A stretch of DNA of 64,000 bases from the NCBI GenBank assembly GCA_965209105.1, contig CBDBQB010000033.1, positions 186,001-250,000 of the forward strand, given 5' to 3'. Source of the stretch: JAAELZ01 sp965209105 (GTDB taxonomy: Bacteria; Pseudomonadota; Gammaproteobacteria; Arenicellales; Poriferihabitantaceae). Below, one piece after another: positions 8,589 through 17,918 of the stretch. The stretch's first letter is position 1. Each line of letters opens with the position of its first letter. The notes under the pieces were generated by a model that searched no databases, was not told the origin of the DNA, and worked only from the letters and a program-made list of their open reading frames with translations. Made by a program: the position numbers and the translations under genes.

Positions 8589-9839
8589 TTAGGCAAAGAC
8601 GGTTTTGAAGAAGTAGAAAAAGATTATCGATAAAAAGGCGCCCGCTGGCAAGGTGATGATCCAGGACATAAATATATTCCCCACCACGCGCAAATCAATT
8701 GCCGCGATACCGCGTGCGAAGCCCACGCCCAAGACCGCACCGACCAATACTTGAGTGGTCGAGACGGGCAAGCCCGTGTAAGAGGCGAGCACCACTGTGC
8801 TCGCGGCAGCAATTTCAGCTGAAAAACCACGGGTGGGCGTCAGCTCAGTAATCTTCTGGCCGACTGTTGCGATGACTTTATAGCCCAGGGTTGCAAGGCC
8901 AATCACAATGCCAATGCCGCCAAGCAATAAAATCCACGAAGGCATGGGCGAATTGTTTTCAATTAGGCCGGTTTGTGCAATGCTGATTACCGTCGCCATC
9001 GGGCCGACAGCATTGGCTACGTCATTTGAGCCATGCGCGAAGGCCATTGCGGAAGCGGTAAAAACCATCATAACAGCGAAGATTTTTTCTACACTGGCAT
9101 AGTGAAATTCATCACCATGTTTGGAGTCTACTTTCACGCGGCGTATCAATATCGCGCCGACCGCAGCGACCAATAGACCAAAAAAGAGTGCAATTCCAAA
9201 GCACTCGACTTCGCCAAATTCGATACCGATATGGGTTAAGCCTTTTTTGATGGTCACTAAGGAAATGATAAAGCCGACCGCAAACAGATAGACCGGCCCA
9301 TATTTAATGGCGTTTTTAAGTGGGGTATCGGTAGAGATAATCAGTGTTTGAATGCTTCTGAAGACAAAGAAGGCCATGGTGCCCGCGAGCAAGGGCGAGA
9401 TGATCCAGCTGGCAACGATCTTGCCGACTTTAGACCAAGCAACAGCATCGACGCCAACACCCACCGCAGCAAAGCCGACCACAGCACCGACAATACTATG
9501 GGTGGTTGAAACCGGCCAACCCTTGGCAGAAGCGATGGCCAGCCAAGTGCCCGCGGCGAGCAAGGAGGCGAGCATACCCCAGATCAGCAGTTGTGGATCC
9601 GCGCTAAACGCCTCTGGCGAAACAATACCCTTGCGGATGGTTTTGGTGACTTCGCCGCCCGCTAAATATGCGCCGGCAAATTCAAATATGCCAGCGATCA
9701 CGATGGCCTGACCAATGCGCAGTGCCTTAGATCCCACGGATGTCGCCATGGCGTTGGCGACATCATTGGCACCGATGCCCCAAGCCATAAACAAACCGAA
9801 CACGCCGGCCAGAATTAAGTAGATTGTCGATTGATCCAT
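8589..9839 (-). CDS. PiT-family inorganic phosphate transporter
   Basis: A low-affinity, ion-coupled phosphate permease of the inner membrane, 416 residues with about ten hydrophobic segments. The duplicated PiT signature is clear: GANDVANAMATSVGSKAL near the N-terminus and GSNDVANAVGP in the second half, each with a later PVSTTHSIVGAVVG or PVSTTQVLVGAVLG stretch. It lies 50 nt downstream of the DUF47 gene in the same direction, the usual operon pair in which the DUF47 protein modulates the transporter. Confidence 0.95.
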   Translation of the reverse strand: MDQSTIYLILAGVFGLFMAWGIGANDVANAMATSVGSKALRIGQAIVIAGIFEFAGAYLAGGEVTKTIRKGIVSPEAFSADPQLLIWGMLASLLAAGTWLAIASAKGWPVSTTHSIVGAVVGFAAVGVGVDAVAWSKVGKIVASWIISPLLAGTMAFFVFRSIQTLIISTDTPLKNAIKYGPVYLFAVGFIISLVTIKKGLTHIGIEFGEVECFGIALFFGLLVAAVGAILIRRVKVDSKHGDEFHYASVEKIFAVMMVFTASAMAFAHGSNDVANAVGPMATVISIAQTGLIENNSPMPSWILLLGGIGIVIGLATLGYKVIATVGQKITELTPTRGFSAEIAAASTVVLASYTGLPVSTTQVLVGAVLGVGFARGIAAIDLRVVGNIFMSWIITLPAGAFLSIIFFYFFKTVFA

Positions 9840-9889
9840 TTAGGAAGTTCTCGGGTAATTAGTTAGAGCGTCAAAGAAAAAGATCGGCG

Positions 9890-10570
9890 TTATCGCGCAA
9901 GCATTAGCTGTAAGCGACTGCCGACGCGCTGGGCGAAATCAGCAATTTCGCCAATTGCACTTAAAATCTTGTAAGTAAACATCACGTCGATGGGGCTCAT
10001 ATCGTCTTCAAGATCAAACAAGGTATTTTGAAGTTTTCGCTGGCCTTTGTCGGTATCGCTCTCGATGGAATTTAGCTCATCGATCATCTCTTCAACGCGC
10101 TTTACTTCAAGCCCCCTAAAACCTGCTTCAAGTAGCTCATCTAACTCATTGATCACTTTAAAAGACTGCGCAACACAATCAACACAGCGTTGACCAAAGG
10201 CGAGAAAGGGCTCGCGCATTTCATCAGGCAAACTCATTTTTCGACTGAGGATAATGCCCGCGACGTCTTTGGCCTGATTCGCAATCGCATCCTGCATCAA
10301 AAGAACATCGAGCACGTCGCGTCGATCGACCGGCATAAATAGCCCCTTGGGCAAATGATGGCGCATTTCGCGTTTCATGTCGTCAGCCGCTTGTTCGCCT
10401 TTGGAAACTTTCTTTTGTGCCTTTTTAACGGCCTTCCAATCCTCTGCGACCATCGCTTCGAATAAATTCGGCAGGTGTAGCACCGTGTCGTTTACGCGCT
10501 GCATATGATTTTGCAAAGGTTTAATGGGCGAATACCCAAACATGTTGGTAATATATCCAGCTCTGGCCAT
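9890..10570 (-). CDS. DUF47/PhoU-like accessory protein of PiT
   Basis: A 226-residue helical protein of the DUF47 (TIGR00153) family, structurally related to PhoU and thought to regulate the adjacent phosphate transporter. Recognisable are GYSPIKPLQNHM near the start, ADDMKREMRHHLPKGLFMPVDRRDVLDVL, and the C-terminal DMSPIDVMFTYKILSAIGEIADFAQRVGSRLQLML. A GGAG ribosome-binding site lies upstream of the ATG at 10570. It is the first gene of the pair with the PiT transporter. Confidence 0.93.
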   Translation of the reverse strand: MARAGYITNMFGYSPIKPLQNHMQRVNDTVLHLPNLFEAMVAEDWKAVKKAQKKVSKGEQAADDMKREMRHHLPKGLFMPVDRRDVLDVLLMQDAIANQAKDVAGIILSRKMSLPDEMREPFLAFGQRCVDCVAQSFKVINELDELLEAGFRGLEVKRVEEMIDELNSIESDTDKGQRKLQNTLFDLEDDMSPIDVMFTYKILSAIGEIADFAQRVGSRLQLMLAR

Positions 10571-10733
10571 GGACGTCTCCTGCTATTTAACGAGAAATTG
10601 ATTGGGGCGAATTATAAAAAATTTTAGAGCGATGGTGAAATATTTTTTTGGGGATGGGCTTATATAGATGCAGTTACTCAGCCCTTAGAACAAATGAGTA
10701 TAAACGCCATTGGGCGGAAGGGCTGAACCGCGC

Positions 10734-12599
10734 CTACCAACCGCCGCCGCCACCGCCACCACCACCACCGCCCGCACCCCCAGAAAAACCGCCCGAGGAG
10801 GAAGAACTGGGCGCTGTCGAAGCCGCTGCAACGCTGCTGGCGAGGCCTGCGCCGAGGGCAGCGCCGATGTTGGCGTGGTTGAAACCGCCATAATGGCCAC
10901 CGCTGTACCAAGCGGGACTATAATCATCGCCTTGTTCAGCGCGTTGTTTAAATACTTCGGTAAATTGAGCGTTCCATTGATTTTCAACGTCCAAGGCGAT
11001 GGCGTAAGGCATGAGCTTTTCAAACAAGGCGGGGGTCTTTTCTGGGGGGTGTAAAATATCCAGCCGATTTTGTTCGGCGGTGGCCAGATACAGACGAAAA
11101 CCTTCGATCTCATCCAGTATTTTTTGCCCAAACGGCGTGGGCGCCTTGAGCAAGTAGTGAAATAAAACGAACAAGCCAGCGACCAGTAAACTCAGCCAGA
11201 TCATTATGCTGGAGTTAAACAGACTAAACGCTGCATTTTGCAAGCCAGCAAAAATGAAAAAGCCAGCGCTGACCAATAAGAAAGGTTTAAACGAATGCTG
11301 GGTTAATCCCACCGCGACAAACATAAAAATTAGCAAGGGCAGCAAGTGCCCGACTTTGATCTCCTGATTCGCCAGATGTAAGCCGCAAAGCATGAGCGCC
11401 ATTAAGCCTATCCCAAGCCCTATCCAAGAGTAGCGGCTGTTGCGCTGATAAATCGCATCGCGCCATTCTTGCTTTAAAAATTTGTTGAGCCGCTCCTTCG
11501 CGGTTGCAACGCGGGGTTTAAAAGTTTTACCGAGCGTTATGCTATCTGTATGTTTAAAAAGCGCGCTAAAAACAATTTCTTCGCCTTTTGATAAAGGCGT
11601 TCTTGGATTATCTGGGCGTGCCCTAAGCTTGTGCACGGTGTAGTGTTTTTTACCTTCCTGCTCAATTCGAATATGTCCTTTGACCGCGATATTGAGTAAG
11701 GCCGCTGCAAAGGTCTTATTAGTGGATTTATTTTGGCTAATAAAGTGGTGCGCGGCGGGCGACATGTCGCGGACAGGATGGTAGTCTGCGACGACCACGC
11801 CTTTTTCAGGGTCGCGGCCAAATTCTAACCACGCTTTTAAATAATACAAGGGCAGGAGCAACAACAGGCCGAGCCCCAAGAGCCATTTAAAATTGTCTCG
11901 TATTAATCGCCCCAAGCCTTTATTTGGGGGCGCGAGCGCACCCGGCGGCAGCTCAAGCGAGATTGTCATACCTTCGTGGGGATCAAGCCTGCGTGTGGCA
12001 TTAAAGGTGGTTGAGCCGTCAGTATTTTCACTGACGCTAAAAGCTTTTTCTATTGCGCCGCTTTTGCCCAGCCAAGCATCGTAATAAACCGGCCGATCAT
12101 TGTTCGGAAGCTGTACGGTTGCACTTAGCCAGTCTGTCGAAAACAACCAATCCTGACCATTGACATTCCAATTAAGAAAATCGGCATTATTTACCCGTGA
12201 TAACTGCTCGGTGGTGGTGTATTCAATAACATACTGGTGTTCGCCAGGCGGTATCAGCCGTTGTTTATCGCCGATATATATGCGAAAGCCATTGGGTAGG
12301 GCGACACGATGCCAAGGGCTTGCGCGGCCATCAACCAGAACAGATTTGATATCGAACGATGTTTTCTCGCGTAGCCCCAAGGCGGCCCATTTTGGGTGAG
12401 GATATAAAGTCGGTAAATCGCGGTAAATACCGTGGCGAATATTGCGATTTTCGACCACCACATCGATTGTTTCGGTCACCGCTAAGGATCGATCTGGCTG
12501 AACGACGATATCGCTGTGAAAGCGCGTGATACGCTCAATCGCATTGGCAGGCGCACTGATTAAGCACAGCAGGCCGGCGCAAAGCAGTAAACGACGCAT
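10734..12599 (-). CDS. DUF2207 membrane protein with glycine-rich tail
   Basis: Function unknown. The protein starts with a signal peptide (MRRLLLCAGLLCLISAPANA). A DUF2207 beta-rich periplasmic domain follows (about 20-235), then a membrane segment (LLGLGLLLLLPLYYL), a cytoplasmic part, several more hydrophobic segments in the second half, and a serine- and glycine-rich tail that ends in an unbroken glycine run and a final Trp. The tail is encoded by a CCG/CCA-rich tract at 10737-10790. It follows lemA after 21 nt; this pairing is common in Proteobacteria and suggests a joint envelope role. Confidence 0.88.
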   Translation of the reverse strand: MRRLLLCAGLLCLISAPANAIERITRFHSDIVVQPDRSLAVTETIDVVVENRNIRHGIYRDLPTLYPHPKWAALGLREKTSFDIKSVLVDGRASPWHRVALPNGFRIYIGDKQRLIPPGEHQYVIEYTTTEQLSRVNNADFLNWNVNGQDWLFSTDWLSATVQLPNNDRPVYYDAWLGKSGAIEKAFSVSENTDGSTTFNATRRLDPHEGMTISLELPPGALAPPNKGLGRLIRDNFKWLLGLGLLLLLPLYYLKAWLEFGRDPEKGVVVADYHPVRDMSPAAHHFISQNKSTNKTFAAALLNIAVKGHIRIEQEGKKHYTVHKLRARPDNPRTPLSKGEEIVFSALFKHTDSITLGKTFKPRVATAKERLNKFLKQEWRDAIYQRNSRYSWIGLGIGLMALMLCGLHLANQEIKVGHLLPLLIFMFVAVGLTQHSFKPFLLVSAGFFIFAGLQNAAFSLFNSSIMIWLSLLVAGLFVLFHYLLKAPTPFGQKILDEIEGFRLYLATAEQNRLDILHPPEKTPALFEKLMPYAIALDVENQWNAQFTEVFKQRAEQGDDYSPAWYSGGHYGGFNHANIGAALGAGLASSVAAASTAPSSSSSGGFSGGAGGGGGGGGGGGW

Positions 12600-12620
12600 T
12601 GGCGAATCGACGCTTATTGT

Positions 12621-13184
12621 TTAACTAAAATCTACTGTGGGCGCTTGTCTTGCCGCCTCAAGATCGAGTTCGAAAAATTCCGCTTCTGCGAAGTCGTAGC
12701 GATCGGCAATCAGATTCGAGGGAAACGACTGAATCAAGGTGTTGTAATCTCTGACTGAACCATTGTAATAGCGCCGCGCTTTTTCGATGTCCCCTTCAAT
12801 TTCAGCGAGCTGGTCTTGCAGGCGCTTAAAATTGCCGTCGGCTTTTAAGTCAGGATAGGCTTCAACCTGAACCATAATGCCGCTTAACTGCTGGCTAAAG
12901 GTTTGTTCATCCGTGCCCGCTTGTGATGGCGAAGCCGCTTGTTTCGGAACCCGCAACTCGGTGACCGATGTTAATAAGCCCGCTTCGTGCTCGGTATAGC
13001 CCTTGATTGTGCTGACCAAATTCGGAATCAAATTATGGCGTTTTTTAAGTTGCACTTCGATGCTGCTCCAGGCATCTTCAACATAGTTTTTACGTTTTAC
13101 CAAACCATTGTAAATCGCTACCCCCCACCCGACAAGTAAGGCCGCAAGTGCGATTAGAATCCAAATTGCATTGACTCCAGACAT
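12621..13184 (-). CDS. lemA: LemA-family membrane protein
   Basis: LemA proteins have an N-terminal membrane anchor and a coiled helical body; their precise role is not settled. The anchor IWILIALAALLVGWGVAIYN is followed by the family core VKRKNYVEDAWSSIEVQLKKRHNLIPNLV, VEAYPDLKADGNF and YNGSVRDYNTLIQSFPSNLIA. The ATG at 13184 is chosen because GAGGAAAA sits just upstream of it. An in-frame start at 13211 would add nine residues ahead of the anchor. First gene of a pair with the DUF2207 gene. Confidence 0.93.
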   Translation of the reverse strand: MSGVNAIWILIALAALLVGWGVAIYNGLVKRKNYVEDAWSSIEVQLKKRHNLIPNLVSTIKGYTEHEAGLLTSVTELRVPKQAASPSQAGTDEQTFSQQLSGIMVQVEAYPDLKADGNFKRLQDQLAEIEGDIEKARRYYNGSVRDYNTLIQSFPSNLIADRYDFAEAEFFELDLEAARQAPTVDFS

Positions 13185-13270
13185 TATTTTTTCCTCAACC
13201 GTATTCGCCAATATTATCGCATAAAATCATGTCATTAGGCATGGCGGTAAATATTCGATACAATGGGCGA

Positions 13271-13969
13271 ATGATCCCTTTGCATGATGATAACCCCACC
13301 CAAATCCAGCCCCGCCTGACGATCAGTTTCATTGCTATTTGTTGCGCAGTATTTATTTGGCAATTTGTGCAGCCGCCTTCAGCGCAGTCAATGATTGTTA
13401 ACCAGCTGGGTGTGATTCCAGCCGTATTGCTTAATAATTTAAATATTGATCAAACACAGACTTGGATCCCGCCTTCATTGACCGTTCTAAGCTCGATGTT
13501 TTTGCACGGCGGTTGGATGCACCTAATTGGCAATATGCTGTACTTGTGGGTATTTGGAAATAATATTGAAGATGCCATGGGACATACCAAGTTCGTGGTG
13601 TTCTACTTATTGTGTGGCATAGCGGCGGTATTTGCTCAAGCCATCCCAGATCCTAATTCGGTTATTCCGATGGTGGGCGCCAGTGGTGCAATTTCGGGGA
13701 TTTTGGGTGCCTATTTATTGCTCTATCCGCGCGCGAAGGTATTGGTTGGAATTCCGATATTTATTTATCTTCACACCATGCGCTTGCCGGCGATATGGGT
13801 GCTGGGCGCTTGGTTTGGATTACAATTATTCAGCACGATTGCGACAGCGGGTAGCGAGGGCGGTGGGGTAGCGTTTGGTGCACATATCGGGGGTTTTCTG
13901 GCGGGAATGGCACTGATACCGATATTTAAAAATCCACAGTTTAAAATACGTTTGCCCTTTTCCAAGTGA
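13271..13969 (+). CDS. Rhomboid-family intramembrane serine protease
   Basis: An inner-membrane protease that cleaves within transmembrane segments. From MIPLHDDNPT, the usual rhomboid opening, it is 232 residues long with six or seven hydrophobic helices. The catalytic dyad is Ser138 in VGASGAISG and His205 in AFGAHIGGFLAG. The conserved loop-1 region FLHGGWMHLIGNMLYLWVFG is also present. Longer in-frame starts exist at 13229 and 13241. Substrates are unknown. It ends just before a bidirectional terminator. Confidence 0.9.
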   Translation: MIPLHDDNPTQIQPRLTISFIAICCAVFIWQFVQPPSAQSMIVNQLGVIPAVLLNNLNIDQTQTWIPPSLTVLSSMFLHGGWMHLIGNMLYLWVFGNNIEDAMGHTKFVVFYLLCGIAAVFAQAIPDPNSVIPMVGASGAISGILGAYLLLYPRAKVLVGIPIFIYLHTMRLPAIWVLGAWFGLQLFSTIATAGSEGGGVAFGAHIGGFLAGMALIPIFKNPQFKIRLPFSK

Positions 13970-14010
13970 GCTTACAAAGGTTCTTTATCCTTTAGCAACG
14001 TTGCGAGCAA

Positions 14011-14040
14011 TAAAAAAGCCGAGCAGCTGCTCGGCTTTTT
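14011..14040. terminator. Bidirectional rho-independent terminator
   Basis: A perfect 18-nt palindrome (14018-14035) is flanked by an A-run on the left and a T-run on the right, so it can end transcripts in both directions. It lies between the converging rhomboid gene and the PuuD-like membrane gene and probably serves both. Confidence 0.9.
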
Positions 14041-14077
14041 CGTCTAGCGATAGGCTAGTAGGTCAACGTTATTCCAT

Positions 14078-14719
14078 TTATAGGTAATGAACCACCCCGA
14101 AAATTACTGCAGTCAAGGCTAAGCTAGAATGAATAACGCCTTTAACGCTGGTCATAATACCTGTTTTGCCGATGATCGCATTAAGTTCCAACAGGACAAT
14201 AATCGCCAGCGCAATTAAAAAGCCCGTGTCGCCCATGCTCATCGCTTGTTGACCACCACTGCCCATTGTAGACAAAGAACCGTGGCCCGATCCGAGCATG
14301 CCAAACAACATGGGCGCTGAGAATAAGGTATTGGTACGAGAGGCTAAGAGCGCTTTGCCACCTGCCGCGGCGCCATCGCCTTCACTCATGCCCAAGACGA
14401 TTTTTTGCTTGGGCCAAATAATGAGCCAAACATTAAGAAACATAAAAGTTCCCATTAAGGCAGCGAGCAAGATGTATTGGTTAGCACCCGCACCGAGCTT
14501 CATTAATAAGAATAGGCCGGTTAGGAAAGTTCCCATTGCGCCCCAACGAAACCACCACAAAGCTCGAGGAGCCAATTTCTCCATCGCATCAGACTTAGCC
14601 TCAGCAGTGGCGGCAGCAAAATAGGCGCCTTGAATAAAATTGAAATAATAAAGCAATCCTATCCAAGTGATACCAAATAGGACGTGACCCCAGCGGGCTA
14701 TAAAATCAATCAGTAACAT
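14078..14719 (-). CDS. PuuD-like (DUF989) integral membrane protein
   Basis: A 213-residue protein with about six membrane helices, resembling the membrane domain of urate hydroxylase PuuD but without its C-terminal cytochrome c domain. Seen: the opening FIARWGHVLFGITWIGLLYYFNFIQG, WWFRWGAMGTFLTGL, MFLNVWLIIWPKQK and histidines that could bind heme. Start at the ATG at 14719, because GGAGAA lies right upstream; the in-frame ATG at 14731 lacks this. No other urate genes are near, so urate oxidation should not be assumed. Confidence 0.75.
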   Translation of the reverse strand: MLLIDFIARWGHVLFGITWIGLLYYFNFIQGAYFAAATAEAKSDAMEKLAPRALWWFRWGAMGTFLTGLFLLMKLGAGANQYILLAALMGTFMFLNVWLIIWPKQKIVLGMSEGDGAAAGGKALLASRTNTLFSAPMLFGMLGSGHGSLSTMGSGGQQAMSMGDTGFLIALAIIVLLELNAIIGKTGIMTSVKGVIHSSLALTAVIFGVVHYL

Positions 14720-14852
14720 GTTGTTCTCCAATAATGTGAGTGAGCCAGATGTATCTCCGGCTTGGGTAAGGGGTGATTATACTGTGTGTTTAAAGGCAAT
14801 AAAACCGCGAGATCTTTAAGTGTTTCATGCGACGCCTATCGAGCTGAACGGC

Positions 14853-16016
14853 TTAGTAATTTAATCCTAGCGCGTTCGCGACTTCGAGTGGAATATAGTT
14901 GCTGCCAAAGGGCAGCCCGTTATTTTTAGCGTAACGGTTAACCGCGATCTGCGTTAACCGTTGATAAATACCATCAACAGCGCTATCGAAGTAACCTTCG
15001 GTGTGTAATATTTGCTGTAATTCTGAGACGACTTGTCGAGTCATGTTCACTTCACATAAGGCTTCGCGCCATTCTTGTGACTCAGTACCCGTCTGAACCT
15101 TTTTACTAATGGTTTCATATTCAGCCGGCACGACAATCTCTTTGGTTTCGCCAGGTTTTACAAGTTCCAGTTTTTGTACGGTCGTGTATTGAGCGGGTAC
15201 GAGTACTTCTTGTGTGCTCGCAGGTTTTGCGACCACGGTTCGCGCAACGGTTTTATATTCGGCGGCTTCAACCACTTCTTTCACGCTGGGGGCAACGGTT
15301 TGAATCGTCCGAGAGATAGTTTTATAGCTTGCTGGAACGTCAACTAAACACATCACTTCACCGGAACTTAAATCCGTACGTGTTTCGAGTGCACTGTTGA
15401 TGTAGCGACTGCCGCGTTTCCATTCTGTACGCGCAGGCTTGTCAATAACTTGTTCGGTAATGGTTTCGAATTGCGCGGCAACGCTAACAAGCCGGGTGGT
15501 TTCGGGTTTAACCAAGACTTGCTCAGTGATGGTTTTAAATTCGGCGGGGATAACCTCAATACGAGCGCTCGCCTCGCGCACTAATTTCTGCTCGCTGATC
15601 CATTCGTACTCTGGTTGCGTGACTTCGAGGCGTGTGCTTTCTGCTTTGACCAGTATCTGTTCGGTCTGCTCGACAAACGTTGCGGGGATTAATACTCGAG
15701 CGTAGCAATGTCCAGGCACAGGATTTGGGGGAAATAGGTCGCCGCCAGAATTGGTCGCTGCGCCGCGCGTCGCCACTGCGAGCGCCATTTTTGCTGCGAC
15801 AGTGTCCGCGCGCGCGGCCTCTGCTTCTGCTTGTGCCATTTCTGCGCGTGCCAGCGCATTGGCCAGGTCATCGCTATAATTCGATTTAGCATTAGCAGCA
15901 CCTGAGGTGGACCCACCCAGCACCATTTTGCTTTCGCCCGAGAGGCTGGTACAGCCCGCGCTGAAAACCATTGCGCCGAGGGCTGCGCCCAATGCGAGAG
16001 TTTGAAGTTTCATCAT
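14853..16016 (-). CDS. Lipoprotein with eight ~25-residue repeats and a peptidoglycan-binding-like end
   Basis: The signal ends in SAGC, so it is a lipoprotein. A short Ala-rich coiled segment follows (about 45-85). About eight degenerate repeats come next, each built on P-A-x-[FY]-x-T-[IV]-x-x-x-[IV]-x-x-K-P (for example IPAEFKTITEQVLVKPETTR, VPAQYTTVQKLELVKPGETK). The last 60 residues (QQILHTEGYFDSAVDGIYQRLTQIAVNRYAKNNGLP) look like a peptidoglycan-binding domain. It may tether envelope layers, but the function is unknown. M1 or M2 may be the start. Confidence 0.75.
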   Translation of the reverse strand: MMKLQTLALGAALGAMVFSAGCTSLSGESKMVLGGSTSGAANAKSNYSDDLANALARAEMAQAEAEAARADTVAAKMALAVATRGAATNSGGDLFPPNPVPGHCYARVLIPATFVEQTEQILVKAESTRLEVTQPEYEWISEQKLVREASARIEVIPAEFKTITEQVLVKPETTRLVSVAAQFETITEQVIDKPARTEWKRGSRYINSALETRTDLSSGEVMCLVDVPASYKTISRTIQTVAPSVKEVVEAAEYKTVARTVVAKPASTQEVLVPAQYTTVQKLELVKPGETKEIVVPAEYETISKKVQTGTESQEWREALCEVNMTRQVVSELQQILHTEGYFDSAVDGIYQRLTQIAVNRYAKNNGLPFGSNYIPLEVANALGLNY

Positions 16017-16212
16017 TAATTCCTGTTGTTTAGGGCGCCAAACCAGCGTTTGATATTTACCCTTGGATTTATCATATTTCTTATGCGCGCCATTCTACGG
16101 TATATCGCGCCTTAATTCAAAGCGCGTGTTTTGGAGTTTGACTTTCTTAAACGAGCCTAGAAACACTAAGCATTTAGGTCGATTGGCTAAAAGCCACAGA
16201 TACTTTATGCAA

Positions 16213-16299
16213 TGGTGCCGAGAAGAGGACTTGAACCTCCACTGAGTTACCCCAACATGCACCTGAAGCATGCGCGTCTACCAATTCCGCCACCTCGGC
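16213..16299 (-). tRNA. tRNA-Leu (anticodon CAG)
   Basis: 87 nt including encoded CCA. The acceptor stem GCCGAGG pairs with the 3' end. The anticodon loop TTCAGGT is closed by CATGC/GCATG and gives anticodon CAG. A long class-II variable arm and the T-arm GGTTCAAGTCC are present, as expected for leucine tRNA. Confidence 0.97.
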
Positions 16300-16464
16300 A
16301 TAAGATCACGATTGAGCACAGGGCAAATCGCGGGTCAGATTGGAGGCCGGACTCTACTGTTTTGGGGATAGAGGGTCAATCTAATAGTGAGTGAGAATGA
16401 TCACTATATTTAGTTTGACGTGATTGCGCTATGCTTATGAATTCCCTTCATTCAAACTAAAATC

Positions 16465-17319
16465 ATGAACAACCCAGCTGAAAAACTAAAAGGCCTACTG
16501 AATAACGAAGGCTTATTGACAATGCCGGGCTGCCACGATGCAATGTCAGCCAAACTCATTGAACAAGCGGGATTTGATATTGGCTTTATGAGCGGCTTCG
16601 CGGTGTCGGGCGCGCGCTTAGCCATGCCAGATACGGGCCTAATTTCCTATGGTGAGATGGTTGATCAGGGGCGCACGATATGCAGCACTGTTTCGATTCC
16701 GATGATTGGTGATGGGGATACGGGCTTTGGCAATGCCTTGAACATTCAGCGAACAGTGCAGGGTTATGCGGATGCGGGCTTTGCCTGCATCATGCTCGAA
16801 GATCAGCTCGCGCCCAAACGATGTGGGCATACCCAAGGCAAGGCGGTAGTCGCGCGCGAAGAAGCCGAGATGCGTATCCGTGCAGCGGTTGATGCGCGCG
16901 ATGCGGGTGCGAATATTCTAATTATGGCGCGTACCGATGCACGCGCCACGCTGGGTTTAGATGAAGCCATTGATCGCTGCAAATCTTTTTATGAGTTGGG
17001 GGCGGACATCACTTTTTTAGAAGCACCCGAATCGGAAGCCGAAATGGCTCAGTATTGCGAGCAAGTACCGGGGCCGAAAATGGCCAATCTGATTGAAAAT
17101 GGGAAAACCCCGATTTTGTCTTTTGAGCGCTTGGATGAAATGGGCTACAAAATCGCTGTTTATCCACTGAGCTTACTCAGTGCGTCGATTCGTGCGATGC
17201 AGGAAACGTTGGTTTCGATTAAAGCAGGCAAGGAACCACAAAACGTCCTGCATTTTGATGCGCTGACGTCTGCGGTAGGCTTCCCCGAGTATTATGCCGG
17301 GGAAGAAAAATATCGTTAA
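16465..17319 (+). CDS. Isocitrate lyase/PEP mutase-family protein
   Basis: A 284-residue TIM-barrel enzyme of the ICL/PEP-mutase superfamily, which breaks or rearranges C-C or P-C bonds in small oxo-acids. Metal residues sit in DGDTGFG (83-89) and in LEDQLAPKRCGH, whose Cys120 in the KRCGH motif is typical of lyases (isocitrate, 2-methylisocitrate) and oxaloacetate-cleaving members rather than true PEP mutases. The exact substrate is not decided. It converges on the sarcosine oxidase operon and overlaps its last gene by 4 nt. Confidence 0.85.
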   Translation: MNNPAEKLKGLLNNEGLLTMPGCHDAMSAKLIEQAGFDIGFMSGFAVSGARLAMPDTGLISYGEMVDQGRTICSTVSIPMIGDGDTGFGNALNIQRTVQGYADAGFACIMLEDQLAPKRCGHTQGKAVVAREEAEMRIRAAVDARDAGANILIMARTDARATLGLDEAIDRCKSFYELGADITFLEAPESEAEMAQYCEQVPGPKMANLIENGKTPILSFERLDEMGYKIAVYPLSLLSASIRAMQETLVSIKAGKEPQNVLHFDALTSAVGFPEYYAGEEKYR

Positions 17320-17918
17320 TTTGCGTTTGACGACTCGTGAAAGTGCGCCAGCTTTTCGGCATTGCGGATACTTTGTGTAAGGTAGGCATATGTATATTGA
17401 GCATAGCTCCACCTGACTTGTAAGCGAAAGGTCGGCGTTTCATTTATTGGCCACAGCAAGATAGACGCGTGTCCAAAGAGGGTTTGTGCGCACTGTCCAA
17501 CCGTGAAATGATTTATTCGTGTGTCAAAGGGAGAACTGCTGGCAATGATCTGGCAAGCTAAGGGGCCGGATAATTCAATCACGCTAAAGTAATCGCTGAC
17601 ATCAGTGATCGCACAATGAAGGTCGCGCGTGGCCTTCATCAGTGCAGCAGTGGGCGCCTCAGTTTCAATTAAGGGCAGGTGCACGATCCACTCATCGGGG
17701 CCGAGCCAGAAAGCTGTCTTTTCACCCTGCGTGGCCTGTGTGTTTGGCGCTAACGGTAGCGCGACGCCCAGAACCGACTGCACGGCCTTGGTAAAGGCAA
17801 GGTTTGAACTGTCTCCACGCAGATTAAGCTTTGTGCAGAGCGCCACTTCGCTCAAGGAATGCGCGCCTTTAACCGCAGAAACATCGCTCAGCGCGGTGCG
17901 GTTTATTTGATCACCCAC
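17316..17918 (-). CDS. soxG: Sarcosine oxidase gamma subunit
   Basis: The small 200-residue subunit of heterotetrameric sarcosine oxidase. It has a divergent GcvT-like fold, with the family features LNLRGDSSNLAFTKAVQSVLGVALPLAPNT, WLGPDEWIVHLP and DVSDYFSVIELSGP. It is the last gene of soxBDAG and overlaps soxA by 8 nt, which implies translational coupling and co-expression. Confidence 0.93.
   Translation of the reverse strand: MGDQINRTALSDVSAVKGAHSLSEVALCTKLNLRGDSSNLAFTKAVQSVLGVALPLAPNTQATQGEKTAFWLGPDEWIVHLPLIETEAPTAALMKATRDLHCAITDVSDYFSVIELSGPLACQIIASSSPFDTRINHFTVGQCAQTLFGHASILLWPINETPTFRLQVRWSYAQYTYAYLTQSIRNAEKLAHFHESSNAN

Noticed and set aside
9352..9711. Long open frame opposite the phosphate transporter (119 codons)
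   Set aside because: It is the antisense shadow of the PiT gene, low in complexity and without a ribosome-binding site.
14298..14624. Open frame opposite the PuuD-like gene
   Set aside because: An antisense shadow of a well-supported membrane protein gene.
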